The position numbers and the translations under genes were made by a program. A stretch of DNA of 64,000 bases from Piper betle (lineage: Eukaryota > Streptophyta > Magnoliopsida > Piperales > Piperaceae): NCBI GenBank assembly GCA_033002965.1, contig JAURVB010014977.1, forward strand, positions 1 to 64,000, given 5' to 3'. The notes under the pieces are model-generated. The model was not told the origin of the DNA. It ran no database searches and saw only the letters and a program-made list of their open reading frames with translations. Position 1 is the first letter of the stretch, and every line of letters begins with the position of its first letter. Positions 1 to 11,994 of this stretch are shown piece by piece.

Positions 1-240
1 TCCCTTTTATTTTATAATTTTTACTAATTTTGATTGTAATTGTGTTGGTGTGAAGTTTAGGTTGCATGTCATCCATGTAGTATCATGTTAGGGTTTTATG
101 AATTTACCCATGCATGACAAGTCGTATCTACATCTTAAGATGCCGAGATTGGATCCGTATGAGTTAGGTTCGGGTTAGCCAACCTAACCGGGGCCCCGTA
201 ACATGCCGGTTCGGTTCACGAGCATGAACCGGATTTGGGG

Positions 241-1052
241 TGTTACACGAGTACTCTAGGCAGTCGCCTTCAGTACCCTTTGAAACCACAAGTCTAGACA
301 TGCGCTGCAATGCAGTACCCGTGAACCTCCACACTTCTCCGGGTTTGAGGAACTCAAAGGTGGAGTTGTCAGGATCCCTCGGGAATGAAACGGCCCGCAC
401 ACCATTCCAGAGCCCACTGTCGACACACACGTGCCCGCTCGCGTAGCACGGTAGTCGGATTTCCCTCATTCAGTCTCTCACAAAAACACGAAAACTATAC
501 ATATATATAGGTCTGGGTTGGGATTTATACAATAGGCCCGAAGGCAACGTGAGCTGGATCTGAAGTTCGAAAATAAACTCGAGGGATCTCATCCTCGAGG
601 GTTATTAATCCGGAAAATCGTTGGCTAAATGGCCCGAGTTAAGTGAGATCCGATAAAACGCCACTTAACTCGTCCTGCACATAATAAATCAAATACACAA
701 TAGAGTAGCGTAAATCAGAGAACGAGTCCTAAACGGACCTGGTAGAAGCTCCAAACGGGTCCACGCGCCTAGGCGGCGAGCTCCTACACCGTACCTACAC
801 AATCAAGCTAAAAACTAACGCCCGCATGATGAATCACACATCCTATAGCATGCACACACAATCAACACAATCACGCATCAATCATCACACATCAACCTAT
901 ATCAATTCTAGCAATCAATTCTAGTAAGTCTACTTAGGCTAGTTTGCATTAGATCATGATCATTACCTAGTTACCCTAATTAGTTTCTTAGCTTCCATTT
1001 TTAACACCACTCAACCAAACAATTTCATATTTCTATTCTTAATCAAACCTAC

Positions 1053-1090
<38 letters not shown>

Positions 1091-2311
1091 ACACACACAC
1101 AAATCCTGGCATGCAATTCTAATAACCAATATTTTTAAATAATTAAATTAAAATAAATTATACCTCGCGTCGTCGAAAATCGGCGACGGCTAGGGTTTCC
1201 GTTTCGTGGCTCGAGACTCGAATTCGGCACCTAGCGGCGTCCGAAGTCCGATCAGATTGGACCGGGTGCGTTCGGCGGATGATCCGGCGAATTTCCCACG
1301 AATCCAATTTTCCAGCGGTTCCGGCGGTTTTCCGGCGAGTGTCGGCGGTTTTTCGGCGGATTCGACGTTTTTCGGCGATGATTCGGGACGGGGCAATCAG
1401 GGGGTCTATCGGCACCAGCTCGACGAGCTTGGTCCGATGGTGGTGTCAAACAAGGCAGCCGAGGCGGCGATGGCCGTCGACGGCGGTGTCGAAAATGGGC
1501 GGCGGTGGCGGCGTGCTCCGATCGGGGCTGCGGCCGGCCTCGACGGCGGTCGGGATGGTGGGGGAAACGTCGGCGACGGCGAGGGGTGGTCGTCGGGGCC
1601 ACAGCGGCGGCGGCGCGGCCCGGACGGCGGCGGAATCCGGCTCGGAGTGGCGACGGCCGAGGAGGTTTCGTGGGGCGATTCCGACGTCGTGGCGGCGAGA
1701 TGGTGGCCGGGGTGGGTCGTGGCGGCACGGCGACTGCACGGCGGGGGGGCGGCGTTGATCGGCGGCTGTACGACGTCGGCGGCGGCGGCGACGGCTACGA
1801 GCACGAGGGGCGGCGAGGGTTTGGGTGAAGAAGGGTCGGGAGGGAGAAAAATACCCTCAATGGCAGTTTCATAATTAAGTATTGACTCGATTCCTACTCG
1901 AGTCAAAATAATAACTAGTTCGTAATAAATTCTAAAAAAATCTAGAAAAATATGGAAAAATTCCATAAAATAAAACAAACACAACAACATCCAAATGACA
2001 TGCTCTATAACTAATAACCCACCCGAATATAATCCAACGCGTCCTAATGCGTTATTCGGCCTAAAACTATTTCTACGATCAAATATATAAAAAGAAAAAA
2101 TACTGCATACTTTCATATATTCTGATAACTCATATCTCACCATCTTCTCGACGTTATCATCATATATTCAGGTACACCTGACTCTCATCGCTCATAACTC
2201 ACGGCTAGTCTCGACTCAGCACGCGGTTCATGAAACTGACTCGACTCGAACCAACGGTCGAACCGACTGGTTCGGTAACGTAAAACCCTGACTCGAGTCA
2301 CGGGTTTTACA
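241..2311 (-). mobile_element. Ty3/gypsy-like LTR (probable solo LTR or remnant)
   Basis: Read on the minus strand the segment begins TGTAAAACCC at 2311 and ends in TGTAACA at 241, giving TG...CA borders. The sequence left of 247 (again starting TGTAACACCCC on the minus strand) looks like the start of another LTR of the same style. TGTAACACCCC-type starts are common in plant Ty3/gypsy LTRs. The segment contains an AT-rich stretch, a GC-rich core (about 1170-1830) and no recognisable gag or pol. I see no convincing primer-binding site or polypurine tract and no clear target duplication, so solo LTR is an inference. All open frames in the GC core are composition artefacts. Confidence 0.4.
1056..1100. 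repeat. (TA)n(CA)n microsatellite
   Basis: An uninterrupted TA run is followed by a short AC run, inside the LTR-like segment. Confidence 0.9.
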
Positions 2312-2784
2312 AACTTAGTTTTCAAAGTTTATTAAGCTTGATGTTCAAACTATTTATAAGTTTGAAGAAAAAGAAACTCCTTATAATATTTGATTTAAAC
2401 TTTTGATTAGAAATCAAATGGTCTGACTTTGAAGTCTTGATTGTTCAAATGGACTCACATGGAAAAATAAATAATTGGGCATATTTGGATAATAAATTTG
2501 ACAAGACTTAAAAAAAAAAAATGAAGAATTCCGTGATAACTTCAATTGCTAAATTAACATAATCAACTCAAACCCTAAAGTAAAACACTCCAACTTGAGC
2601 TAAATAAAACTCGGCTCAAGTGACTAAAATTAGAAGCAGAGTCTTAGGTGAAAAAAACAATATAAACCAGCAAGTGAAGTTGGACATTAACTTTAAGTTT
2701 CAACCAACTTTCTTAATATGCTAATGGTATTTTCCTTTGTTTTTATTGAATTCAATATTGTTTACATCAAATTAAACAATATAG
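2312..2784. other. AT-rich intergenic stretch
   Basis: AT-rich sequence between the LTR-like segment and the first hAT-like element. I see no gene or named repeat in it. Confidence 0.5.
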
Positions 2785-2791
2785 TCATACC

Positions 2792-3643
2792 CATGGTTTT
2801 ATAAATCGAAATTGGAATCGGTCTAAATCAGACAGGAATCGGTTCAGTTGAATCGGTCTGAATAGGTCTAAATCGGTCATATATAATAATTTGACAACTC
2901 ATAATATAAATATATAAAAATTAGATATTGATGTCATTTTGATATTATTGTGTGTATTATATTTTATGATATTTTTTAATATTTTTTAAGATTTTTTTGA
3001 ATTATTTAGAGTTAGTTATTATTTTTGACTCGAGTCGGATACGAGTCAAGTTTTAATTACGAGAATGCCACTGAGTGTTATTTCTTTCCCTCGCCCTTTC
3101 TCTCCCGCATCCGCCCTCCTTCCCCATCGCCGCCGCCGCCGCTGCCGCCACCCCGCCCCGCCCCGCCCCAGACCGCGCCCCGCCCCCCCAGACCTGCCCC
3201 GCCCCGCCCTGCGCCCGCCGCGCCCCGCCCCCCTCCCCCAGACCCGCCCCGCCCCGCCCTCGCCCGCCCCGCCCCCGCCCTCGCCCGCCGCGCCTCGCCT
3301 TGCGCCCACCGCGCCCCGCCTCCCCGCCCGCCCTGTCAGCCTCGCCCCGCACCCCGCCCCCCTCCCCTCGCCCCGTCCTGCCCACCGCGCCCCGCCTCCC
3401 CCACCAGCCCTGCCCTGTCCCTCCCCACTGCCGTCGTCGCTGCCCCACCCCGCCGCGCCCCACCCCCTGCGCCCGGAATCGGCCGATTTGGGCCGATTCC
3501 GAATCGGCTCGAATCAGTCGAAATCGGCTCAAATCGGCCGATTCACGGACCGATTCAGATGAAAACCGATTCAATGGGTTTTTTAAATTGGTTTTCCTCT
3601 GATCCGAGTTGAATCTTCGGAAGTGGCGATTCATGCTACCCAG
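2792..3643 (+). mobile_element. hAT-like non-autonomous element, copy A
   Basis: The element is bordered by the direct 8-bp duplication GTCATACC (2784-2791 and 3644-3651), the size expected for hAT transposition. Its ends carry imperfect inverted copies ending in AATCG, followed by multiple GAATCGG-like motifs. The interior has an AT-rich block, a GACTCGAGTC/ACGAGTCAA pair, then a core of (CCCCGCC)-like repeats at about 3120-3470. No transposase reading frame is present. Copies B (3987-4713, inverted) and C (54177-54847) share the same architecture. Confidence 0.7.
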
Positions 3644-3651
3644 GTCATACC

Positions 3652-3863
3652 CAAAATCATTTTTAACAAATATCATACACACATCCGTACAAACATATAA
3701 TAATGTATAAGAATTAATGCATTATTTACCATTGTCATGTGAAGCATGGGTGAGGACATAAATCACAAAGCCCTCACCCACTCCTTTTCACTCAAAAGCC
3801 AAACTTTAAAGAAAGAAGACGGTGACACGTTCTTCCTGCTTAATAATTGTAATCGAAATTTTA

Positions 3864-3898
<35 letters not shown>

Positions 3899-3978
3899 GA
3901 ACAACAATATTCGGAAACCTAACTCAAAACTTTGACATTCCATCAAATAAATCATAAATCAATCAAACCCTAAAGCAT
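3652..3978. other. Spacer between the two hAT-like copies, with (AAT)n run
   Basis: AT-rich spacer with an (AAT)n microsatellite at 3864-3894. No gene seen. Confidence 0.6.
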
Positions 3979-3986
3979 GCCTAAAC

Positions 3987-4713
3987 CATAGTTGCACGAA
4001 TCGGCCGATTCCGTGCGGAATCGGCCGATTTAAATCGGATCGGCGTCGCGCCGATCCAATTTTGGGGCCGACTCGGTCGGCCCCGAATCGGGTCGTGAAT
4101 CGGCCCGTTTCGACCGATTCCGACCGATTTAAATCGGAATCGGAATCGGCCAATTTAAATCGGAATCGGTTTTATTATAAAATTACCAAAATACCCTAGG
4201 TATATTTTTTATTAAATTATTTAAGCATGGGCAAAGTGGTAATTTGGATTCCCCCCGATTCCGCCGCCACGCTCGCTCCGCCGCCCGACGCTTCCGCCGC
4301 GATTCCGCCGGCCGACGGTTCGTCCGACCGGGATGCCGACATCGCCGCCGCGAGGCTCGCCGCCGGCGGCGGCGGGGGGTAGAGAGGGGAGGGTGGCATT
4401 CTCGTAATTAAAAGTTGACTCGAGTCTAACCCGAGTAAAAAATAATAATTAATTCTAAATAATTTAAAAAAAATCTTAAAAAATATTTTAAAAATATCAT
4501 AAACTATAATACACAGAATAATATCAAAATAATATCAATACCCAATTTTAATATATTTATATTGTAAATTGTCAAATTATTATATATGACCGATTAAATT
4601 AATTTGGACCGATTCAACTGAACCGATTCTTGGCCGATTCAGACCAATTCCGATTCCGATTCCATGGAAAACCGATTCCGATTCCGATTCCGATTCCGAT
4701 TCATGCAACCATG
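3987..4713 (-). mobile_element. hAT-like non-autonomous element, copy B
   Basis: Terminal inverted repeats are visible: the left end reads CATAGTTGCACGAATCGG and the right end, reverse complemented, CATGGTTGCATGAATCGG. Flanks GCCTAAAC and GCTTAAAC match 7 of 8 bases, as expected of an aged 8-bp hAT target duplication. The right half is the reverse complement of the left half of copy A, including the CGAGTC motif and the AATTACGAGAATG-type border of the GC-rich core (about 4250-4380). No transposase frame. Confidence 0.7.
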
Positions 4714-4721
4714 GCTTAAAC

Positions 4722-4934
4722 ATGTTTTTATTTTTTTCCAAAGCAAGAAGAGCACGCCTTCGTGAATATTGCGCATGCTTGCCACTCAAGGCTCACGCCT
4801 GTAGAATATACCCATATTATATACCTCCGTATATTAAAAGCTTAATTAATTCCAATATCCAAATCCAGCCGTCTATGTGACGAAACCTGAGATCCGACGG
4901 TCCAGATTGCCATTTAGCCCATGCCAAATGTGGC
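4722..4934. other. Enolase upstream region
   Basis: Short, moderately GC-rich region between element B and the enolase core promoter. No other gene seen. Confidence 0.5.
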
Positions 4935-4941
4935 TATAAAT
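4935..4941 (+). promoter_or_regulatory. Putative TATA box of enolase
   Basis: TATAAAT lies about 100 bp upstream of the enolase start codon in GC-rich surroundings, giving room for a leader of roughly 70 bp if transcription starts about 30 bp downstream. Confidence 0.5.
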
Positions 4942-5036
4942 GGCCGCCCTGAAGCCCTTGGAGAGGGTTAGAGGCCGTCCCGTCCCTGTTTCGATCGGAC
5001 TTCGGGGAGAAGAAGGGGTAGAGGAGCGAGAGCGAG

Positions 5037-8000
5037 ATGGGGACCATCAAGGCGATCAAGGCCCGCCAGATCTTCGACAGCCGCGGCAATCCCACCGTCG
5101 AGGTGAGCTGGCTCTTCGATTCGTTGTTTTTTTTTTTTGGAGATTTTTTGGTGGGTTTTTTGGGTGTGGAGTGTTGTTTTTTTTTGTTTTTGGACGCTTA
5201 GTGTCGTTTGTGATGTAGAGGGTTGGTTTGATATGCGGTTCGTTGAAATGGGTTGTCTAGGGGTCGATAAATTGATTTTTCTAGGTGTTTTATTTGTTTT
5301 GGATTGATTGTGTGTAGCTGATGCGGTGTTGTTGTGTCCGTGCGGTTGATCAATTTGGGTTGATCACATCAGTGTTGGTGAAATTTTATGCGGCGAATTG
5401 TTTGTTTAGTTGATGTCTGCGCTTAAAGTTTCGATCTTTGTGGGTGTTTTTTTAAAAAAATAGTTTGTTGTTGATTGGATTTGGGATTTGTTAGCGAGTT
5501 GTATGCAGTGGGTTTCTGCTGTTTTGATTCGATTTTTCAATTTTCTGGATAGTGTTTGTCTTGTGATTTGTGTTCATACTATGGAACGAATACAAGCTGA
5601 AAGAATCAAACTTTTTTCGATATAATTGATGCCGGCAGATCTCTATTTGGAGTTATGTTTGCGCATTTTTTATCTTTGAGCATATATCGTCCTTTGATTG
5701 CTTGCTAGGAATTGGGCTTTGCTGATGCGTTGTTTGTGGTTGGTTTGGATTTTTTTTGGTTTCAAGGTGTATTTAAATTGATATAAAATTTGTCTATTTT
5801 TTGTTTGGGATTTGTGTAAGCTGGTGTGTGATTGATGTGATTGTTTTTGTGGTTGGGTGTGTTTCAGGTCGATTGCTATCTTAATAATGGACAGGTATGC
5901 CGGGCTGCTGTGCCGAGTGGTGCATCCACTGGTAAATCAGATCTTCCTTTCTATTCCCATATTTTTGTGCTGGCTTATATGTATTCCTTCTCACGGATTA
6001 TGTTGAAAAGTAATTTTATTTATTGTTGTATGATCTGCATAAGTATGAATGTTCCTATTATGAATTGCACTTGTCTTGATTTTGGTGAAACTTCTATACT
6101 ATGAATTTGTTGTTTGTGGCCACCTTGGTGTTATCTGATTAGCTTGTCTGAGTGATATCTTGTCTGGTAGTCAGTGGCTTGTGAGGTCTTCACTGACCGT
6201 TACTTGTTCTAGTTACGCCTCTAGGAAATCTTGTCAGTTTGTTTGAAATGCTTGTGATTTTTCTTCTCATTTTCACCCTAGCATCTAATCCACTCAGACA
6301 ACAGTGTTTGATGGTAACAGTTTTTGCTTGATTTATTAGGTGTATATGAAGCTTTGGAATTAAGAGATGGTGGCTCAGATTATCTTGGTAAAGGTGTTCT
6401 TAAGGTTTGTTACAATTAACATTTATAGCTAAGTGAAACGTCATGTTGAATTATGCCATTTGATGTGTACTTTGAAGTCACGAATACTAATTCCTCGCTA
6501 TTAATCTTGTTTGATTTAGGCTGTTGATAATGTGAATGCCATCATTGCTCCGGCCTTGATTGGGAAGGTGGCATTTCTTCCCTTTCTTGACTGTTAGTAA
6601 TAGTCTCTTTTGCCTGTGAGTTATCTTTACTGATTTTTTCCCCTTATTCCAGGATCCCACTGAGCAGACCAAGATTGATAACTACATGGTGCAGGAACTT
6701 GATGGAACAGTCAATGAGTGGGGATGGTGCAAGCAAAAGGTTGCACTTGCTGGTTAAATTGTTTTTTCATGCTCTGGTTAGTGGCTGTCATTGTTGAACA
6801 ATCTTGTTATATGCTTACAAGGTTGTATTTATATTTATCAGCTTGGTGCAAATGCCATATTAGCAGTGTCACTTGCAGTGTGCAAGGCAGGAGCACATGT
6901 CAAAAATATTCCCCTCTACCAGGCAGGAAAACGTTTTGCCCAATTTCTTCTATTTGTATGCAAATTGGTTTAGTTCTTGTCGGTAATGATTTTTTTTTGT
7001 GTGTGGGTGCAGCACATTGCCAACCTTGCTGGTAACAAAAGCCTTGTGTTACCTGTTCCTGCGTTTAATGTTATTAATGGAGGTTCACATGCTGGGAACA
7101 AACTTGCTATGCAGGTTAGAAACTATGCATGCTAAATTATCAATTTTGCATTTACTTCCCCGAATTTCTCATGTCGAATGATTATACTGATTTTGAACGT
7201 TATTTTTGCAGGAGTTCATGATACTCCCTGTTGGAGCCTCATCTTTCAAGGAAGCAATGAAAATGGGTGTGGAAGTATATCACCATCTGAAGGTAATGTT
7301 ACCTATGCGATTCTTTCTCATTCATTTGTTTGAATTTGTTTTTTTGCCTTTCGTAAGGTTAAGTGTTGACATACCTTCTTATGCAGGCTGTTATTAAGAA
7401 AAAGTATGGTCAGGATGCTACCAATGTCGGTGATGAGGGTGGCTTCGCTCCAAATATTCAGGTTAGTGTTTACCTCTTTTGATTTGGAAGAGTTTTACTT
7501 TATATGCACCTAGTAAATAATTGTTTTGGGTCCAGGGTTTTTTGATCTAAGCAAAATTGGTATCTTTTTGTGCAGGAGAACAAGGAGGGACTTGAACTTT
7601 TGAAGACAGCTATTGCTAAAGCTGGATACACTGACAAGGTATGCCGCATTATTGCTAAGTTATGCTGTTAAAAATTTTGTGAAAAAGTTTTAGAAAGAAA
7701 GGTGCCTTATGTCTGTTCTTATGTTAGGTGGTGATTGGAATGGACGTTGCTGCTTCTGAGTTTTATGACAGCAAAGATAAAACTTATGATCTTAACTTCA
7801 AAGAGGAGGTATTTTAATATTGTGTGATCAGTTATTTTACTCTTGGTTGGTGATATTTGTTTTGTTATTTATAAGTTATTTGGTGTCTCAGAACAACGAT
7901 GGATCACAAAAAATATCTGGAGACAGTCTCAAGAATGTCTACAAATCTTTTGTAGCTGAATATCCAATTGTTTCCATTGAGGACCCTTTTGATCAGGATG

Positions 8001-9060
8001 ACTGGGAGCACTACTCTAAACTGACTGCTGAGATTGGGCAACAAGTTCAAATTGTTGGTGATGATCTCCTTGTTACCAACCCGAAGGTCTGTATTTACAT
8101 TTATGTATCTTGTGAACATTCTTATTCTGTGGCATCATCTGCTTGCTTACCTTGGTGTTCCGATGCTGTGATAGCGTGTTGAAAAAGCAATAAAGGAGAA
8201 ATCATGCAACGCACTTCTCTTGAAGGTAATTTTTTGCTCTTTGAATTTCTGGAAACTTTTGGTTTTCTTTACTGTGAATTTTATGGGTTTTTCTAAGTGT
8301 TGCTTCGTCATTTGTCCATTAGCGTTTGTCTATTTTTGTATAGGAGAATTATAGATTATAGAGTGCGTACTGTTACATTTTAGATGAAATGTTTCTGTTT
8401 CGGTGTAATGTTTGTGGATGATTAATATTCTATGGATGCAATTTTTATGTTGAGCAGGTTAACCAGATTGGAAGTGTTACCGAGAGTATTGAAGCTGTTA
8501 AGATGTCCAAGCGTGCTGGTTGGGGCGTGATGGCAAGCCACCGAAGGTAAGCTTTGTGGACATGCAAAGAATATGCATTTAGAAGTTTATACTAGCTTCA
8601 TAAATCAAACCTGGCAAGTCTTGGTTCTTAATGCTGAATTGTGTTTACATGAAACAGTGGTGAGACTGAGGACACTTTTATTGCTGATCTTTCTGTGGGC
8701 TTGGCTACTGTAAGGGCTCATCTTCATTTAGTTTCTTTTTTATTAGGCCAATGTTTTTTTTATAAAAAAAAGTGATTCCTGTAAATACAAATGACATGGG
8801 TTCTTGCTGAGCAGGGCCAGATTAAGACTGGAGCACCTTGCAGATCGGAACGTCTTGCAAAATATAACCAGGTATACGTTGGACTGCAACTATGCCTGTC
8901 TTTGTACACGAGATAAATAAATTTTATACTGTGTATGTATGGTACTGTGGATACTGAAAATTTTAGTGTGTTCTTGCAGCTGCTTAGGATTGAAGAAGAG
9001 CTTGGATCTGCTGCTGTCTATGCCGGATTGAAGTTCAGGGCACCGGTTGAGCCCTACTGA
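5037..9060 (+). CDS. ENO: Enolase (2-phosphoglycerate dehydratase), 17 exons
   Basis: Cytosolic enolase converts 2-phosphoglycerate to phosphoenolpyruvate in glycolysis. Exons: 5037-5102, 5868-5931, 6340-6404, 6520-6567, 6653-6739, 6842-6922, 7013-7114, 7212-7292, 7387-7461, 7576-7638, 7728-7808, 7892-8086, 8175-8225, 8458-8546, 8658-8709, 8815-8871, 8980-9060. They join in frame to 445 residues, the usual length (Arabidopsis LOS2 is 444). Visible are the N-terminal [13 protein letters not shown], the SGASTG loop (39-44), metal ligands in GMD (250), IED (302) and GDD (328), the signature LLLKVNQIGS with catalytic Lys353, SHR-SGETED, and Lys404. No plastid transit peptide. The start is the first ATG in a purine-rich context and matches the family N-terminus. 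Intron 6 appears to use a GC donor. An internal Met in exon 5 (YMVQELDGT) corresponds to the region used for the MBP-1-like isoform in Arabidopsis. Confidence 0.97.
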
Positions 9061-9116
9061 GAAACTTTTACGGAAGAGCTTTTTGTGGGGACTGCTCCGA
9101 CGGTATTGATTTAATG

Positions 9117-9122
9117 AATAAA
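9117..9122 (+). terminator. Putative polyadenylation signal of enolase
   Basis: AATAAA lies 57 bp after the enolase stop codon; a second AATAAA lies at 9193-9198. Confidence 0.5.
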
Positions 9123-9199
9123 TCATAGCGGTGGCTATTTTTTGCCTTGATGCTTTGGAAGCAGAAAAACAATAACATGCGGTATGTAGATTAATAAAA

Positions 9200-9924
9200 C
9201 ATCAGTCAGAGGTTTTTTAATCCAGTTTTGATTGGACAGTCCTTTTATGTGAACTGATCTTTACTATCAAAAGTCGCGTTATTAGGCTGGTTGCTTGCTT
9301 TTAAACTTCCAATGAATGAAGTGGTTTGCTTGAATGTTTTACATGAAATTTCGATGTGGAGAGAAGGGAAGCCTTCTTGGTTTTGCCAAGCTAATTTTGC
9401 TCCAGCTTCCTTGCTTGGATTGTGGATCAAAGAAACGCTTCCTATGTGAACATCCTAAGATGTGTATAATCCAGTTCATGGTTTTATGGACTTATTGACT
9501 TGACAAAAGTTTGAGTTCATGTCAGGCGATTTGAAAGTTGGTATAAGTTATGAAGGGTTATATTTGTGACACATAATTATTTTAAGATGGTTAAAATAAT
9601 ATAAAATATGGTGTCATTATTTTATTATGTGAACTTTTGAAATATTTTTTAACATCAGCTTTAAAATAATAGCTTGTCAAAGACCTCTGCGATGCATGGG
9701 TGTATATGACACATGAATTATGTAAAAAAATTCTAAAAATATTACTAATAAATATTTTTAAATAAAAATAATTAATATCTATTTAATTTTAATAATAAAA
9801 AACATCTTTTTTGCATATCAATATTAAAAGTAATTTTAATTTTAAATTATATGGTTCTAAACATGCTTAAGTTTATTAATATTTTTTTAAAAATTATTTA
9901 GATATATTTATTTAATAATAATAC

Positions 9925-9956
<32 letters not shown>

Positions 9957-10155
9957 TTATTATTATTGATGATGATGATGAATAGTTTTGTATTAGGTGA
10001 TTTGATTATTCTTCGGTAAAAATTCGTCCTGAGTTCACAAAATTCACATGACATATATTTCAGATTTCCCCTGACATTGTGAAGCAAATTTAACTTACTA
10101 GTTTGCTCCTCTATAACGCCATGAATTGAAAATTGGGTGTGACAGACTTGAAGCC
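9200..10155. other. Intergenic, AT-rich, with trinucleotide repeat
   Basis: Contains AT-rich low-complexity DNA and an interrupted (AAT)n/(ATT)n/(GAT)n run at about 9912-9981. No supported gene. Confidence 0.6.
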
Positions 10156-10253
10156 ATGCTGAGGAGCTTGTCTTCCTGCCAACCCCTCTCCACCATCCTT
10201 GCGTCCACGCCCGGTTTCTTGCAACTTTGGGCTTCTAGTGCAGGATGGACTCT
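10156..10253 (+). CDS. Candidate first exon of ferrochelatase (plastid targeting peptide)
   Basis: An ATG opens 32 codons rich in Ser, Leu, Thr and Ala with almost no acidic residues (MLRSLSSCQPLSTILASTPG...), typical of an organelle transit peptide. A possible donor (CT then GTGCAC) at 10254 leaves phase 2, the phase required by the acceptor at 11994. The donor is weak and the intron would be 1.7 kb, so this assignment is tentative; a transcript would be needed to confirm it. Confidence 0.25.
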
Positions 10254-11994
10254 GTGCACATGACCATAGTTTTAATTACGTTAACATGCTGGATTTATGG
10301 CAGGTATATTTGGTTCAACCTGGGTTCAATAAAATTCTAAAAGTATAAATAAAATTTTTATTAAATTTTAAAAATCTATTTCATCATTAATATTTATTAA
10401 ATACCAGTTAAAATATTAGAAATTTCAACAAAAAAATTATTTTTTTTAAAAAAATTTCACATTACAAAATCAATATGGATTAACATGATACAAAAATATA
10501 AACTGTAACAAATTAGACGGTTATCGGATAATACTATATAATATTTAATATTATGCATATGAACGTAGTCAAAAGAATGATTATACGAAATAACGTGGAT
10601 TGTCATTCTGGAAGCTCAAACCGCACTGGTTGCGTTTTCCACATTACCGCTGAGTTGGTAGCATTTGACATTAACCGGTTTCAACTTGACACCTCCTTCG
10701 TCTTGACTGGGATACCCTTAGCTTATATGCACAAATAAATTATTTGCATTTGATGTGTAATTGGTTGTGAAGTTGAGTTATATATTTAATTTAATATTTT
10801 CAAGCTTTTTTTTTAAATAGTGTAGATGAAATTATAGATAAAAAATTCCAATTTTTCGTAGTCTATTTGAATTGGCTTAATTTAATTTAAAACATAATTA
10901 AACTTAACTTGACTTGCTCCTAATTGAACTTATTCTATAAAAGAAATTATTATCGAACATCCTATCCTAACTTTGATTGAACTAGCTTTTTGATTGAGAC
11001 AGAAGAAGTAATATCATTCAATTATTACCGGATTTTTAATATTTTTCGGTCTTGATTTAACTTCCTCATAAATTAAGAAAAATGATTTATTGTGTCAAAA
11101 TGTAGCAGTAAACTTCACGGTTTTATACGAAAAATGATAGAGAATATAGGTAGTGGCTTTGTTAAGGAAACCATGAAGCCGTAGACACCTATGACAATGC
11201 GAAATGGTGTAGAGTTAGCTAAACATTTTATTTGAACAAATGTAGAACTAGAACATATTATTTTGTCCCTATTACCATTTTTTTCTCTTGGGTTGAAACC
11301 AATCATTTAGACAGATAGAATTGCAAGCCAATGAGTAGGGATATAAACAAGGTAAACCTACTTGCAAGTATTTTACGGTCAACTCGATTCGGCTTAAACT
11401 CGTGCTCATTAATTTTATGTTCAAAAAAGTATCGGGCTCAAAATAGATAGCTCGTTCAATAATAAATAGGACTTGAGATAAAAAGTATTTGACTCTGTTT
11501 GACTTGAAACTTGAGCTAGATGTATTCAAGCTCGAAAAAATACTCAACTCAACTTGGCTCATTAATATTATTGAGGTCACATTAAATTTATATAGTGTTG
11601 AAATTTTTTTTTGATCTTATATAAGTTGGGTACGAGCCAAATGCTTGAACTTGCTCAAAAATATAAGAGCAAAATACAAGATAAGTCTAAATACCATGAA
11701 TTTTAGATGAATTCAGAGCCATAATACATTAAAAGTTATTAATTATTCAAACAAGCTCGAAGATACTTAAAAAAATTTCCATCTGCAGAAGTTGGATTCT
11801 GCTTCATTATAAGACGCGAACATATATATTACCATCACCGAGTATTTTCTTTAATCTGTCCAGATTTTGGTCAATGGAAATAAATGCCCTTCAGTTGGTT
11901 ACTGATGTTTATGTTGTATAATGTTCTTCCATCTCTTATGCATTTCCTCTATCTGTATCCATCTTAATGCCCAATGCATTATCTGTCTTTTCAG
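10254..11994. other. Putative ferrochelatase intron 1 or intergenic DNA
   Basis: AT-rich. 11385-11770 contains degenerate repeats of CTCGA/GCTCG-type words, like those at 41945-42160. No supported protein-coding gene. Confidence 0.5.

Noticed and set aside
1158..2143. Several overlapping frames of 85-245 codons
   Set aside because: GC-rich LTR core without recognisable domains; all frames on both strands are open because of base composition.
3025..3612. Long Pro/Arg/Ala-rich open frames
   Set aside because: Overlapping frames on both strands of a (CCCCGCC)-like repeat in hAT copy A; composition artefacts.
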